64,000 nucleotides of DNA from Laccaria trichodermophora. Taxonomy: Eukaryota; Basidiomycota; Agaricomycetes; Agaricales; Hydnangiaceae. The notes beneath the pieces were generated by a model that was given only the letters and a program-made list of their open reading frames with translations, was not told the DNA's origin and made no database searches. Location of the stretch: assembly GCA_018417955.1 (NCBI GenBank), contig JACTVC010000028.1, positions 62,001 to 126,000 of the forward strand, in the 5' to 3' direction. How positions within the stretch are numbered: the first letter of the stretch is position 1; each line of letters opens with the position of its first letter. Of this stretch, positions 10,626 to 22,136 are shown one piece after another. The position numbers and the translations under genes are program-made.

Positions 10626-11062
10626 CAGCCTCAATTTCGCTTTTTCTGTACTATTTTTTACCCCTCACTTCCCTATATCCATTGTCAGTGTATTTTTCTC
10701 CTACTTTGAGATCTATGCAGATTAAATTTCAGGTGGATTTTAGTTGCTTAATAGATTTTCATCATTGATCTACTGGGTGCATGATATGGTACTGTGTAAG
10801 CCATAGCCAAGGGTTGAAAGACCAAAAAATATAGCCCAGCCTCAATTTTGCTTTTTCTGTACTATTTTTCATCCTCCACTCCCCTCCACCCACTGTCATG
10901 GTATATTTTTCTTATTTTTGAGATCTGTGCAGATTAATTTTCAGGTGGATTTTAGTTGCTCAACAGATTTTCATGAGTGGCCTACTGAATTGTAATTTAT
11001 GGTGCATGGTATGGTACTGTGTAAGCCATAGCCAAGAGTTGAAAAATCAAAAAATATGGCCA
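10626..11062. repeat. About 210-bp direct duplication
   Basis: Two adjacent copies start at 10626 and 10837. Both open with cagcctcaattt, contain gctttttctgtactattttt, gagatct.tgcagatta and caggtggattttagttgct, and close with gtactgtgtaagccatagcc. Their sequence composition is unlike the flanking array. No coding potential seen. Confidence 0.75.
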
Positions 11063-11159
11063 GCTTTGTACTGCTGACTGCAGTTACAGTAAAAATGTAG
11101 GTGTGGATCTAAATGTAACTTCGATGATTTGGATTAGAATAAAATTTGAATGATGGCAG

Positions 11160-12560
11160 TTTAACTCTGATGATTAAGATAAAATGTGTGTGTCAAAACT
11201 GGGATTGAACATATCAACTGGGAGGTCCAGGAGGCTTGCCCTGACATGCTGGCCAAGTGCAGCCAGTGCTGCTGCAGTGTATTTTTGAAAAGTTAAATAA
11301 AGTGTAAGTACCAAAACAGGGATTAGTGTAACTTTGAGAAACATGTACACCACAGTTATCAGATTTTTATGAGATAGCCCAAGGGTCTTCCCTTTGGCAG
11401 GCTGGCCAAGTGCAGTGAGTGCCAAACCATAGGTGCAGGTCAGAGCATAATTTAAATTTTTTAAATTTAATAAGATGTAAGTACCAAAACAGAGATTGAA
11501 AATGTGCACAGGAACTGGAATAAACATATGTACTGGGGGGACAGCTTGCCTCTGGAAGGCATGGCCAAGTGAAGTGAGTGCTGTGTCCAGCTCTAAGCCT
11601 AACATTGATGATTCAGATGACAGGTATACACCAGATCTGGGATAAAGAATGTGTATCAGAATGGAGATTGAATACCAGAAGTGGGATTAAACATATGCAC
11701 TGGAACTGGGATAAAAGATGTGTACCAAAACTGGAATTAAACATGTGTACTGGGGGTCCACACCATAGGTGCAGAAAGTGTAACTTTGAGCAACATATAC
11801 ACCACAACTGTTAAATTTGTGTCAGATAGTCCAAGGGCTTGCCTCTGGCAAGCTGACCAAGCACAATGAGTACCACTGCAGGTTAAAGTGTATCTTTGAA
11901 AATTCAAATGAAGTGAAATAAAGAGTAAGTATCAAAACAGGGATTAAAGATGTGTACCAGAACTGGAAACAAACACATGTGCTGGGGGGTGGCAAGGCAT
12001 GACTGAGCAAAGTGAGTGCTGTAGTACAAGTTCAGGTTTAAGTCTAACTATGTGTACCAAAAGTGGGATTAAATATATGTACCAGAAGTGGGATTAAACA
12101 TGAACTGGGATAAAAAATGTGTACCAAAACTGGGGTTGAACATGTGTACCAGGGGGAGGAGGAGCCACGAGCCAAAGGCAAGTGGCAACAAAGACTCGGG
12201 TTGGAAGAGCTGCTTGGTGAAGCAAAGAACAACAGGTGCTGTTGGGTAACAGCACATCCCTGTTTCACTTTTATAAGCTCTTCAGGTTCTTTGCATAGCA
12301 TTCAAATGTGTGTAGCCATGGCATTGGACAGCCTTATTGTTCACCTTGCATCATTCTGACTCAACATGAACTGGGATAAAAAATGTGTACTGAAACTGGG
12401 ATAAAAAATGTGTAATGAAACTGGGATAAAAAATGTGTACCAAAACTGGGATTAAACATGTGTACTGGGGGGTCCAGGGGGTGTGCCCCCGGCAAGCTGT
12501 GACCAGCACTGGAGGCATGGCCGAGCGTTAGCGAGTGCCGTGCCGTAGGTGCGGGTCTAA
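11160..12560. repeat. Degenerate minisatellite-like region
   Basis: Many imperfect copies of short units such as ctgggataaaaaatgtgtac and aaactgggattaaacatgtg, interspersed with longer units containing ggcaagctg, ggcatggccgag and gtgccgtgccgtaggtgcggg. Open frames here are repetitive and follow from the repeats. Nothing else recognisable. Confidence 0.7.
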
Positions 12561-12599
12561 AGCTTGTGGCGATTGAAAAGAGGACTTTGTCCAGTTTTC

Positions 12600-13560
12600 C
12601 TCAGCCATTATGTCATCCTTTCACTTCAGCTCTCTTCGCGTTCCTCCTTCCTCGCCCTCGTCACCACGCTTTGGCTGGTGGCGGCCCGTCGTTGTCAGAA
12701 CCCTTTGGCCCACAGGGTTCTCCTCCTTTCCCATGCATTACCGAAGGTGAGTGAAGATTTTTATCTAAACGATGAGCTTATATTTCTTCAATCACAATGT
12801 AAACTGCAGGAACTCATCGACTCATGTGCGTTGTACGACAAGGACGAGTACATGCTCGAAAAAGCAGCTTATGAAGATGGGGGAGAATATCCGGTTGCTG
12901 AAGGTGAGCTCTGATGCCGCTATTCTCGAATCTCTGCATACGGGCTAATCTGCAAAAGAACGTGAAAACTCCGAGTCTTAGCCCCAATCTTGCGCCTTAG
13001 TCTTCCGAGCCACCATCAAGTGATGGCGAACAACTACAATCTGTCTTTCCACTTACAAAGAAAGAGCTGAACAGTGCCCAGCCCTTTGTTTACCTCTCCG
13101 CGTACGGCTGCATCTTTTCCCAGGCAGGGCTGAAGACCGTCTCCATCTCGTCTACTCCAAAAGACTGGGATAACGACAAAGCAAATCATAAGCGTCTACA
13201 ATGGATTCTTCGGACGCTGAATTTGAGCCCTACCCTCATTGTGGGAGAAGTGACGACGTCGTCCCGCTCAACCCTTCTCAAGACGAGGAAGACGCCATGC
13301 GTGAAGGAATGGAGTGGAAGTGCAATCAGTGAAGCAGTTGAAGTCGTCAAGAAAGCGAAAGATTGACTCGCCCATGGAGCACGCAGACTATGCAATGAAG
13401 AAACAGGTGGCAGTAGGGTTGAGGATGAAGATATCCGCGGCGAGTCAGGCAGTGGTTAGCGTTGGCGATGGAGGAGGCGAAGCGCAAGTCGGAGATGGCG
13501 ATGCTGTGAGCAGTTTGTATCGGAATGGGACGAAGAGGGGGAGATTCTTATGAGTATGGG
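12600..13560 (+). pseudogene. rtf2: Rtf2 remnant 1
   Basis: Broken pieces of replication termination factor 2, a nuclear protein with a RING-like domain. Landmarks: ELIDSCALYDKDEYMLEKAAYEDG (family: LYNKD..EYLLDK), NSAQPFVYLSAYGCIFSQAGL (family: MNGxxxFxFLxxCGCVFSxxAL), PHCGRSDDVVPLNPSQDEEDAM, and near 13550 the terminal MSMGTFTTV. The start exon is not recognisable; frame changes and stops separate the pieces. An intron-like gap carries the conserved exon start DVKTL-type sequence. Clearly not functional. Confidence 0.7.
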
Positions 13561-14429
13561 CACTTTCACTACTGTACGTCTTCCCTCCTGTTTTGAATGC
13601 GACGAAGCCCTTCTAATCCAATCCAACGCATGTAGATCCACCTATTCCTCTCCGCCCAACATCATGAGCAAACAAACTATCTCCCGAAACAGCCGACAAA
13701 ACCACCACCCTTCAGCGCAGACAGGCCTCGAGGTCGACATCTGAAGCTACAGGAGCTTCATCCTGTCAAGGCTGAAACTGCGGAGAGTGTTTCTGGTTAG
13801 CACCTTCCCTCTCCGATTCTCGTCACCCACTCACCTTCAATCAGTCACAATTTCTGATACAGCTCTGGCCGTTTCGCCTTCAAGACGATCGTCCCGATGA
13901 ACGAGCTCTCCGCCCGCGATGAAACTCAGGTCCCTGGAATGGGTGAAATACTGCGTTAGAGCAACAGATTCAGCTAGGAGTGGAGAGGAGTCGAGCAGAA
14001 GCTGCGACCTCAGTGGGATGCGAGCTGTGATTGGGTGCGGCGGATTGGAGTAGGTTTATACGGTAGGCTCTCGTACCACTGTTCCTCTCATTTAGTTGGA
14101 GATTGACGGGTTGTATGCAGGATTCTTTGCCCTTGGCGAATGTTACGATTACAGATAGCTATTGAATAAGGTAAGCGTGTGTATGCATGCGCCTTGATAT
14201 CTTCTCCCCCTAATCCAATGATAGATAATCTATTGACTGCTCTCATCAATTATCCGCCACCAACAACGTCAACCTGAGTAACTATCGCTTGCGATCGAAC
14301 AACATCCTACCCACCGATTTACACACGGAATCCCACGATGACCCGAATATTTCCTTCTCCCAAAGCTCTCTCGACGTATCATTCATGTTTAAGACACCCT
14401 GCCACAAATCACTGGAACCCTCCGCCTTG
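13561..14429. other. Segment Z, copy 1 (unassigned)
   Basis: Present after nearly every Rtf2 remnant in the window. It holds conserved fragments reading AETAESVSG and SGRFAFKTIV.MNELSA on the plus strand, and a gattggag..gtttatacgg stretch, but no continuous gene could be built. The protein family is not recognised. Confidence 0.45.
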
Positions 14430-16150
14430 GCTCAACTGGTCATTCTCGAATGAACACCTGTCATGTTCCGACGGTTGATGTTGTGCAGCCATACATCGAA
14501 GACGGATCGGGTGTCTAGGTTTTTGCGGAATGCTGAGGATTCATCTGGGACTTTTTGACCTTCGCGCAGCGCGTAGAGTACACAGCGTTTTCCGAGGATG
14601 TCTTCGACGCGTTTCCTACATGTGAGGAGTTGCCGTTCGGGCTCAGTTAATGGTTCCTGTTTTTGGGGTAGGTTGCGAATTGAGCCATGTGGTAGTCTTG
14701 GCGGAGGCAGCATTGGATTTTGAACTGGTTTATCAGGTCAATGGCTGGATATGGGCGGGAAAGAGGGAGAGAGAGGGTACCTTGTCGTCCTTTATGTTTT
14801 CCTTTACCGAGTCAGGCTGATCCTCCTGTATCGCACCACGAATCTACATCAGTGTCGTTCAGAAGAAAGATCACAATATGTAAAGAAAGCACATACCTTT
14901 GGCCTAATGAAAAGCGGATTAACCTTTGGGGAAACCTTAAACATAAATTTATCCCAAAGCCTTGCAATGATCTGGTTCTCGAACAGAGCCACGCGCTCGT
15001 TGCGCTTTACCCATATCTCGCTGTCCTCTGCGTACGGTACCCACATCAGCCGTTACTCGAAGACAAAGCGAGAGGAAGGAAAGAAAAGTACTGACCAACA
15101 CTAATATCCAGAACATCAACTGTCCGTTCGACGACCTCCTTCACCTCCGCCTTCACTTCCATCCCCGCTCCCACCCCTTCCTTCTCCCTCAAGGCTGACC
15201 GTGCGAGGAGACGTTCGGAGGCGGGTAAGGTGTGCATGCTAGCCCATGAGATGTTAAGATCCGCGGAGGGACGTCGTTGAATAAGATTGCTTCACGAGTG
15301 GAAGAACTCGACGGATTGGATAGGAGGACACTCTTTGTTTTCGTTTTGATGGAGCATTAGTGATTCGTCCACTTTGTCGAGGTCGTAGAGAAGAGGAGAT
15401 TGTTGTTAGTGAAAAGTCTTTCGTCAATCTGTAGACTGCCAGGATACATCAGCTTCATTTAACCGTAAGAAAAAGAAGAGAGACTCACCGATTTGTAGCA
15501 TTCTTCAACCGGTGTCAGCGATAAAGCTAGCAGTCGCATGGAATTTTTTGCATTCCTCAACGCATCTTCGCATCCTCGCTCCTCAACTGCGCCTCTTTGC
15601 CCTCCAACGCCCTCTCGAGGTTCAACTAGAAGTTGACCTCTTACGATGCCGTGCCAGATGAAACGTCGCTCGTGAGCTTGGTCACCACTTGGATGGCTTT
15701 GATCCATACCTTGATGTCCGAGTGGAGAGAGTCTAGGAACGTGCGGCTGGTCAGAGCTTCGATGGTTGACCAAGTCGTTGGCCTTGCGATTGGGTTTTTA
15801 CTATTCAAGTCAGTAAGACGTCATCGTCACCAGAAGGGAGGACCCACTCACTCAACAGCCTGTTGAATAACAGGAAGAACGGCATCTCCACATTCTGATG
15901 TAAGTGCAACGATCCCAACTCGAGCTCTGCAAACGTTTTCTTCATCATCGGTATCCCAACTTCAAGTTTTTCTCCACCTCCAACTCCTGCGTCTTTCCCT
16001 GCCCCTGCCCTAGTCCTTACAAATGCGCCAAAGGCCGAGGTGGTACGCATCATCTGCGTCGTTTCCATGTGAATATATGAATAGAACGACCCAACATTGC
16101 GCGGAGCACAGACCTCGACCAGCTCAGACAATCCGAGGCGCGCATAGTCA
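14430..16150 (-). pseudogene. dyn1: Dynein heavy chain tail remnant 1
   Basis: Minus-strand pieces match, in order, the N-terminal tail of cytoplasmic dynein heavy chain, the motor ATPase for minus-end microtubule transport: AELELGSLHLHQNVE; WIKAIQVVTKLTSDVSSGTAS then EVNF and [53 protein letters not shown]; and KRVEDILGKR..ALREGQK..ESSAFRKNLDTRSVFDVWLH. Only a few hundred of roughly 4,500 residues are represented. Two stops lie in the block around 15630, where intact copies have Gln and Trp. Its 5' end faces propeller copy D, head-to-head. Confidence 0.75.
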
Positions 16151-16500
16151 GCCGATGGCGCCTATTGGCCTCGACTCTTCCTCGCGGTGTCATATAGAAC
16201 CACGCACTCGGTGCTTGAGGACCAGGAAGTGCCTTGTTGGTTGCTTGAGAATCGACCTTACGTGGTGGAAAAACGCGGAGGAGGGGCAGAGAGATGGAAA
16301 ACCATCAGAGAGGGCTTAAGCCTCTTGAACGGGGGACAAAGGAGCTCCAGTACTCGAGTGACGAGGGATGAGAGAGACAGAAGCGGAATGACACGAAAAG
16401 GGACTTGGTGTGGGATCAGAGTCTGTGTTCCAGAGAAGGGCCACAAAAAGGTGATGAGTGTCAGGTTGGACGGTCAACAGATTGTGATAAGCGCCCTCTA
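16151..16500. other. Divergent spacer between dynein remnant and propeller gene D
   Basis: Recurs before each + strand propeller gene with landmarks gtggaaaaacgcgga, gggacaaagg and cacaaaaaggtgat. It probably held the 5' part of the dynein copy and the shared upstream region. No intact frame. Confidence 0.45.
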
Positions 16501-16520
16501 AGCCCGACCGCGCTTATATG
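16501..16520 (+). promoter_or_regulatory. Conserved TATA-like block before propeller genes
   Basis: The motif gaccgcgcttatatg ends about 40 nt before the ATG at 16559. It recurs almost unchanged about the same distance before copies E, F, G and I. In H it reads cgcttagatg (TATA altered) and in J cgcctgtatg. Conservation and spacing suggest a core promoter. Confidence 0.6.
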
Positions 16521-16558
16521 CCAGGCCATCGTTCTTTCCGTACTCTCACCAGCCATCG

Positions 16559-17967
16559 ATGGATGAACCACCTTCACGGTTGCTAAAGTCAAGGATTCCA
16601 AGGGAGACCATCGTGTGCTTCAGGCCGTGAGAATCTTTTGTATTGAAGTTTGAACACCATCGCTTACTTGCAGATTCAAACATCCCATCAGATCTTACAT
16701 TTGGGACGTTCATTGTCCTCTTCGAAAGGGAATCATTTGTTATCGCCGGGGCAACACGATATTCGAGCACAACATCCATCCCTCTGGAAAACATGAGGTT
16801 GATTCACATTTCGCTCACTGAGAAAGTCGTATACCACTAACTATGCTTTCAAGCCACGAATCATTGTCCCGAAACATCCGTCGCGGTTTTTACATAAAAT
16901 TTCCTTCGTCCCCATCAAAGACAATCGGGTCCTACTATTCACAAGGTACACCGACAGAGGGTTGGCAACTCCCCACTACTATCTACACCTATCAATCCAC
17001 GAAATCTGCTCCGATCATCGTGTTGGTCCTGTTCTGTGGTCTTTCAACGGTAGCGTTGATGATCGCTTCAATATTCGTCATTTGGAACTGATAAAATCCA
17101 CCGAAAATGAATTGGGAATCACTTTTTGGGTTCCATTTGACGACCATTTGAAGCTGTTCGACATCTCTACTACTGAAACTGACGCCTCGAAGAATTTTCC
17201 TTTAATTGAATCGGGGAGAGTAGGTTTTGATCCAAAGTTCAAATTGAAGTCGATGGATGTCGACACGAATTCTGGTTTGTCCAAAATTTTCATGCAGTCA
17301 TGTTGAACCTAATCTGATGTTCTCCAAGTGATACTATTCCCTGACATGCACATTCTGCTCAACAAGGATTTGGAGGCGGATCGACACAACGAAACAATCG
17401 ACATTCACTATTTGGATTCTGGTGGTACAAGCTTTTCCTTCATCACCCGCCTGTCTGGTCCCGTCGCAGAAATAGAACGTTCACCAGAATTTACATTTTC
17501 TGCTGATGGGTCCAAGTTTGCTGTGGTTATGGAACAAGGGGACGTGTTTGTTTGGGATATTCGAAGCAAAGTTCCTTTATGGACATTCACATCGCGCTAC
17601 CGGCGTCAACGATATTTTCATTAATGTCCTCAATTCAGCGGTGGAAATTTAGGAAAAGAAATCCTGGTATTTGCCGAGGTACGTCTTATGTTCACATTCT
17701 GGTATCCCTACCTCTCAAATAGGTGGTCTGAATCCTTAGTGCGACCATCGCCATGACGGAACCATTCATGTGATCGATGCGACATCATTTGAGACGGAAG
17801 AAAAGCTTTTCCTCAAGTCAGGCAATATGGAATGGTGCACACTTTTCTTTGATCCAAGCGAGAGAACTCTGTACGTTGAACATGGTGGAACAATCTGCGA
17901 GTGGGACCTGCGGAAAAGGGAGCTTGGTCCCGAATGGTGGATCGGGGATGAGTTGGATGTGACTTGA
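16559..17967 (+). pseudogene. Propeller copy D, single premature stop
   Basis: Model: join(16559..16626, 16674..16797, 16854..17274, 17329..17678, 17740..17967), 397 codons. All splice junctions and phases are intact (introns 47-61 nt). The sole lesion is TAA at 17622-17624 in exon 4, in the loop after the WD blade (VFVWDIRSKVPLWTF), where relatives are open. The usual terminator is also changed: TAG became TTG, adding LDVT before TGA. If the stop is read as final, the protein lacks its last third. N-terminus MDEPPSRLLKSRIPRETIV. A recent pseudogene or a truncated product. Confidence 0.8.
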
Positions 17968-19284
17968 CCAGATAGGACCAGATTACTTTTATCACGCCGT
18001 TTGTATTTTGCTGAAACAATCAACGAGTGTTCAAGCAAAAGAAACCTTTCAAGGAGAAGAGACCGAAATCGGATGAACCTCAGCTTAGCTAACAACGAAC
18101 ACTCAAGATCAAGAAAACAAACTCTGTTAATATTGTGTTGAAAGGTTGCTCTAGAAGGGGAGGAATTCCGCTGTGTTGAATGCATGCAAACCTGTCGCAG
18201 CGGATGAAGTATGGCAGGCGCGGGTACGATACGAGGACGACAACGCAGAAGTCTATAAGGGGTGGATGCACAGCTCAAGCATTCGCCAGTTCGTACCTCT
18301 CCAAAAAAATTGTGAGGAGAAAACATTGGCATCTTTACAACGTTGCAAAGTTTTGAAAGTTAGCCAGAGTTCAATTGACTCAGGAGCAGTTCTCAGGATT
18401 ATGTGCACCAAGCAAGCGCCGGTGCTCATCAGATTTACAGCCATATATATTATCGCTGACCTAGACTAAAAAGCCCTACACACAAACAAACGCGTGGTGT
18501 TTCCCCTGTAAGCACAGATTCCTCAGCTGCCATCAAATGCACGTCCCACCCACCTTCCCTGCACCAATTTTTGGAAGTGTTCACGATGTAGGTGCTAGTT
18601 GAGGAGGGAAGAGTTCCGTATCCCACAAATCCGCATTTTTAGAAGCCGAAGGGAGGTTTCCCGCCGCCAGTCGTCATCCTTCCAGAAGCGCCAAGGGAGT
18701 CAAGCTTTGCCTATCGACTAATATCGTCGTCACAAGCAAAGGACGAAGACGTGCTTCCTCCTGATCCTATAGCTGTGATCATCTCAACTAGTCATCTCCG
18801 TCATGACATTAGGGTGGATTCCAGGAAGCGAGAGCGAATCGCCAGAGGGATCCCCACATCGGGATTCTTATTTGGGGGTGGGTGTTGGCGACCTCGAAAA
18901 GGGGGCAGGAATGGAGTTTGAGGAAGAGGTGCAAGTGGGGAAGGCGGAGTTGCCCGCGAGGTACGTTCTGTTCATATTCCAAGGACGTTGAGCAGTCCCA
19001 TCCACATATTTTGGTAAGCAACATTGAGCGCGATAATGTAGACATCACAGCGGATGCGGAATTGAAATCGGAGTGGGAAGGGGGCGACAAGCGGAGGGCA
19101 AACACATCGTGCTTGGGTTTGTGTTGTTTGTAAGTATCACATTTGTGAGGGAACAGGCCCTGGGATATACACAATGACGAACAGGCGAATCGACACACGT
19201 CGTCAGCTTGTGGGTGCTGTGGTAGGTATGCTTCCAGGCATGAATGGTCCGTCTTCCAGCAAATCAGCCTCGTAGTCTACAAGC
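17968..19284. other. Segment Y, copy 1 (unassigned)
   Basis: Lies downstream of propeller gene D and recurs after F, G and I. Landmarks: aaacctgtcgcagcggatga; catatatattatcgctgacctaga (TATA-like); tgacattaggrtggattcc; and a plus-strand stretch reading KANTSCLGLCCL in this copy. Short open frames are shared between copies, but I found no recognisable domain or consistent gene model. Confidence 0.45.
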
Positions 19285-19385
19285 ATGGCCTGTAGACTTC
19301 TGCAACCTAGGAGTGAAGACCTTTTGATAGCCAGAGTCAAGTTGAAGTCTGAAGAAGGCGGTAAGGGAGGAGCTTACCAGTGCGA
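19285..19385 (-). pseudogene. med21: Med21 3' remnant fused to dynein remnant
   Basis: Matches the downstream end of the Med21 remnants at 34 and 43 kb (plus-strand cues: agtgaagac, ttgaagtctg, aagggaggagcttac). At about 19380 it switches abruptly to dynein-type sequence. The rest of Med21, all of Rtf2 and segment Z are missing, marking a deletion junction. Confidence 0.55.
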
Positions 19386-21370
19386 CTTTGGAAGAACCGT
19401 CAACATCTCATTCGCACTGTGCGCCGTGCGAAGTCTATCCCGAAGCCTTGCAATAATCTGGTTCTCGACCAGAGACACGTGCTCGTTGTACGCGTTATCC
19501 ATATCTCGGTGTGCCCTGCATACGATACACACATCAGCCTTTACTCAAAGAGACAGCAAGAGAAATGAAAGAAAAGGACTAGCTAACACTAACATTCAAA
19601 ACATCAACTTTCCGCTTAACGACCTCGTGACCCTCCTCCTCCATATCCATCCCCCCACCCCTCCTTCTCCCCCAAGGCCAACCGTCGTTGGTGCGAGGAG
19701 AGGAGACGTTCGAAGGTGGGGTAAGGTGTACGCTAGCCAGTGGGATATCAGAATCCGCAGAAGGACGTAGTCCAATGAAATTCTTCGACCAGTGGGAAAG
19801 CTTGACAGATTGGGTAAGAGGACAGTTCAAGTTTTCGTTTTAAGTGGGGTGATAGTTATTCGTGCACCTTGTCGAGGTCGTGGAGGAGAGTAAATTGTTT
19901 ACGCGGAAACTATTTCATTGGTCGGTTGCACTTGTGGACTGCCAAAATCAATCAGCCTCATTTATCCCAAAGGAAAAGACGAGAGACCCACCAAGATCTG
20001 TAGCACTCTTCGACCTGGTATCAGCGAGGTCGCATGGAATGCCTTTGCATTCCTCAATGCATCCATGACCATCCTCACCTCCTGGATCATCAACTGCACC
20101 TCCATGTAGTGTTGCCGAAGTTCGGTTCAGTCCGGTTCAAACCCCCTTTGGTCCGAACCTGAACCTGAACCTCCTACAAATTTCTGAGCCTGAACCGAAC
20201 CCGAACTGTGCGTTCGGTTCAGGTTCGAACCTTCTGAACCTTGTAATTTTTTTAAATGAATTTTTTTGCCTTTTTTTCGTGTCCAAATGCTTCGAAACTC
20301 ATGTGTAATCTCTAAAAATCAGTTATTTATGCAATGCCGTGGCACAAACCATGTTTGATAAGCCAAATAGATTTTATACAACAGACCCCAACAAGTGCAC
20401 GTGTGGGAAAGCGACCTAAAATATGGCCATCAACCATTACACAGATGAAGGATTGATACTTTACATTTAAATACTGTAGTTGTTACAGATCACAATAGTT
20501 TTGAATGAAAAATTGCAAAAAAAAATGTCCGAAACAGAGGGAAAGTAGGCCCCCCAGTGGCTAAAGGTTCAGAGGTTCAGTTCAGTCTGAACCTGTTCTC
20601 CAGAAATTTTCTGGAGCCCGAACCTGAACCTGAACTCGAACCGAACTTTGTGTTCGGTTCAGAGGGTTCGGGTTCGAACCGAAGTTCTGGACTGAACTTC
20701 GGCAACGCTACCTCCATGCCCTCCAACACCCATTCGAGGCTCAACCAAAGGTTGACCGCTTGCGATGACGTGCCGGATGAAACGTGCCCCGTGAACTTGG
20801 TCACCACTTGGACGGCTTTGATCCTTGAATTGATGTGCTAGTGGAAAGACTTGAGGAACGCGCTGTCGGCGAACAGCTTTGACTCGGACCGGATGTGGGA
20901 GATATTGGTTCGTTCGCCTTGCGATTGGGCCTTCATTGAATTCAGCGAGACGTCATCGCCACAGGAAGGGAGAACCCACCAACTCGACAGCCCGTCGAAG
21001 AACAGGATGTGAACAACCAAACTCGTCTCCGATATCTCCACATTCTGCTGTAAATGCAAGAAATTCAAGTCGAACTCTGCAATTTTTTTCTTCGGTGTCG
21101 CTATCCCCAAATTTGCTTCTCCACCTCCACTTCCCCCTCCTGCGTCTTTCCCTGCCCGTGGCCTAGTCCCTACAAACGCGCCAAACAGTGGTGTAACTCC
21201 ACAGCCTACCACGCGTGTAAAAATTGGTATGGCGTCTCGTCACTGCCAAAGAGGTTGAGAGGGTCAAGCTGCATAGATACTATCTATGAGGTGAGGGGGT
21301 ACATGTGATCTGCGTCCCTTCTGTGTGAATATATGAATAGAACAACCCAACATTGCGCAGAGCACAGACC
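19386..21370 (-). pseudogene. dyn1: Dynein heavy chain tail remnant 2
   Basis: Minus-strand cues: [14 protein letters not shown] near 19450, KRKVDVLNVSV near 19600, AEFDLNFLHLQQNVEISETSLVVH near 21050 and CGVTPLFGAFVGTRPRAGKDAGG near 21170. The reading frame is interrupted by stops and by the MITE at 20107-20710, which sits in the block equivalent to the ERALEGIEAQL region. Missing the C-terminal piece present in other copies (SSAFRKNLDTR). Confidence 0.75.
20107..20710. mobile_element. 604-bp hAT-type MITE
   Basis: Inserted in dynein remnant 2. Terminal inverted repeats begin TAGTGTTGCCGAAGTT (left) and TAGCGTTGCCGAAGTT (right, inward), and the 8-bp target duplication cctccatg flanks both ends (20099-20106 and 20711-20718). 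Subterminal regions are dense in ggttcgaacc and cctgaacc motifs. There is no coding capacity. TIR sequence and 8-bp duplication are hallmarks of hAT elements, and the TIR matches the right end of the transposon at 4418-7581. Confidence 0.92.
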
Positions 21371-21474
21371 TCAATCAGACAATCCAAGTCGCGCGTATTG
21401 ACCCCGACTCTACCTCATGATGTCATATACGAACCACGCACTGGCTGCCTGAGGGACAGGAACTGCCTTGTTGT
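21371..21474. other. Spacer before propeller copy E
   Basis: Short piece of the dynein/propeller divergent spacer, interrupted by the next element between gccttgttg and gttgcgg. Confidence 0.5.
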
Positions 21475-21747
21475 GTTGAATACCACTAAGCTACGCGTAG
21501 CTTAGTGGTATTCAACATAAAGTAAACCCGACCCAGTGGTCGGTGAATAACCCCCCTATGACCCCATACAGTGGGGCCGGTGACTACACGCGCTGTAGTA
21601 ATTCAACTAGTATAGTATAATGTCGCCCCTTTATGCATTTGGCACTGTAGTCTGCCGTCATGGGTCTTATGCTATCTGGCACAAGCGGGAGTCAAACACA
21701 AGACTTCAGGGATTAAGCCACTGAGCCGTCGGGTTTACTTTATGTTG
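21475..21747. mobile_element. TIR element with perfect palindrome and tRNA-like core
   Basis: A 42-base perfect palindrome (21475-21516, centre acg|cgt) forms the left end. Overlapping it, caacataaagtaaacccgac (21513-21532) is exactly complementary to gtcgggtttactttatgttg (21728-21747). Relative to other array copies the block splits gccttgttg from gttgc, so it is an insertion. On the minus strand next to the right TIR, GGCTCAGTGG and GTTTGACTCC are spaced like tRNA A and B boxes, suggesting a tRNA-derived segment. Target duplication not resolved. Confidence 0.7.
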
Positions 21748-22136
21748 GTTGCGGAAAATCGACCTTTCATGGTGGAAAAACGCAGAAGAGGGGCAAAGAG
21801 ATGGAAGACCAATAGAGAGGGCTTCAACCTCTTGAATGGGTGGATGAAGGGCTCAGACGCTCCGGCGACGTGGGATGAGAGACAGAAGCGGAATGAGACG
21901 AAAAGGGACTGGGTGCGAGGGACGACAATTATTGGGAGACAGTTGTCGGATAAATGTAGAATGTACACTGAATGTGCATGTGTGTTCCAGAGAGATTTCG
22001 TAGAGAATGCCGGTGGGCCACAAAAAGGTGATCAGTGTCAGGTTGGACGATCAGCAAATTGCGATATGTAAGCGCCCTCTCAGCCCCGCCGCGCTTATAT
22101 GGCGTATCGTTCTTTCCGTATTCTCATCAGCCATCG
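21748..22136. other. Upstream region of propeller copy E
   Basis: Continuation of the divergent spacer, with cacaaaaaggtgatcagtgtcagg and a TATA-like gcgcttatatgg near 22091. No gene. Confidence 0.5.

Noticed and set aside
12117..12359. Open frames in the minisatellite region as small genes
   Set aside because: Translations are repetitive and both strands are open; explained by the repeat units.
16546..16794. Minus-strand frames starting MFSRGMDVVLEYR in front of several propeller copies
   Set aside because: Antisense shadow of exons 1 and 2; recurs only because the DNA is duplicated.
16843..17091. An 81-82 codon open frame starting MLSSHES and containing a hydrophobic, membrane-like stretch, present in four propeller copies (16843, 22418, 40308, 54307)
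   Set aside because: It is out of frame with exon 3. The exon 3 frame is conserved between the two diverged subfamilies, the alternative frame is not, and its ATG lies inside intron 2. Truncated in copies F and H.
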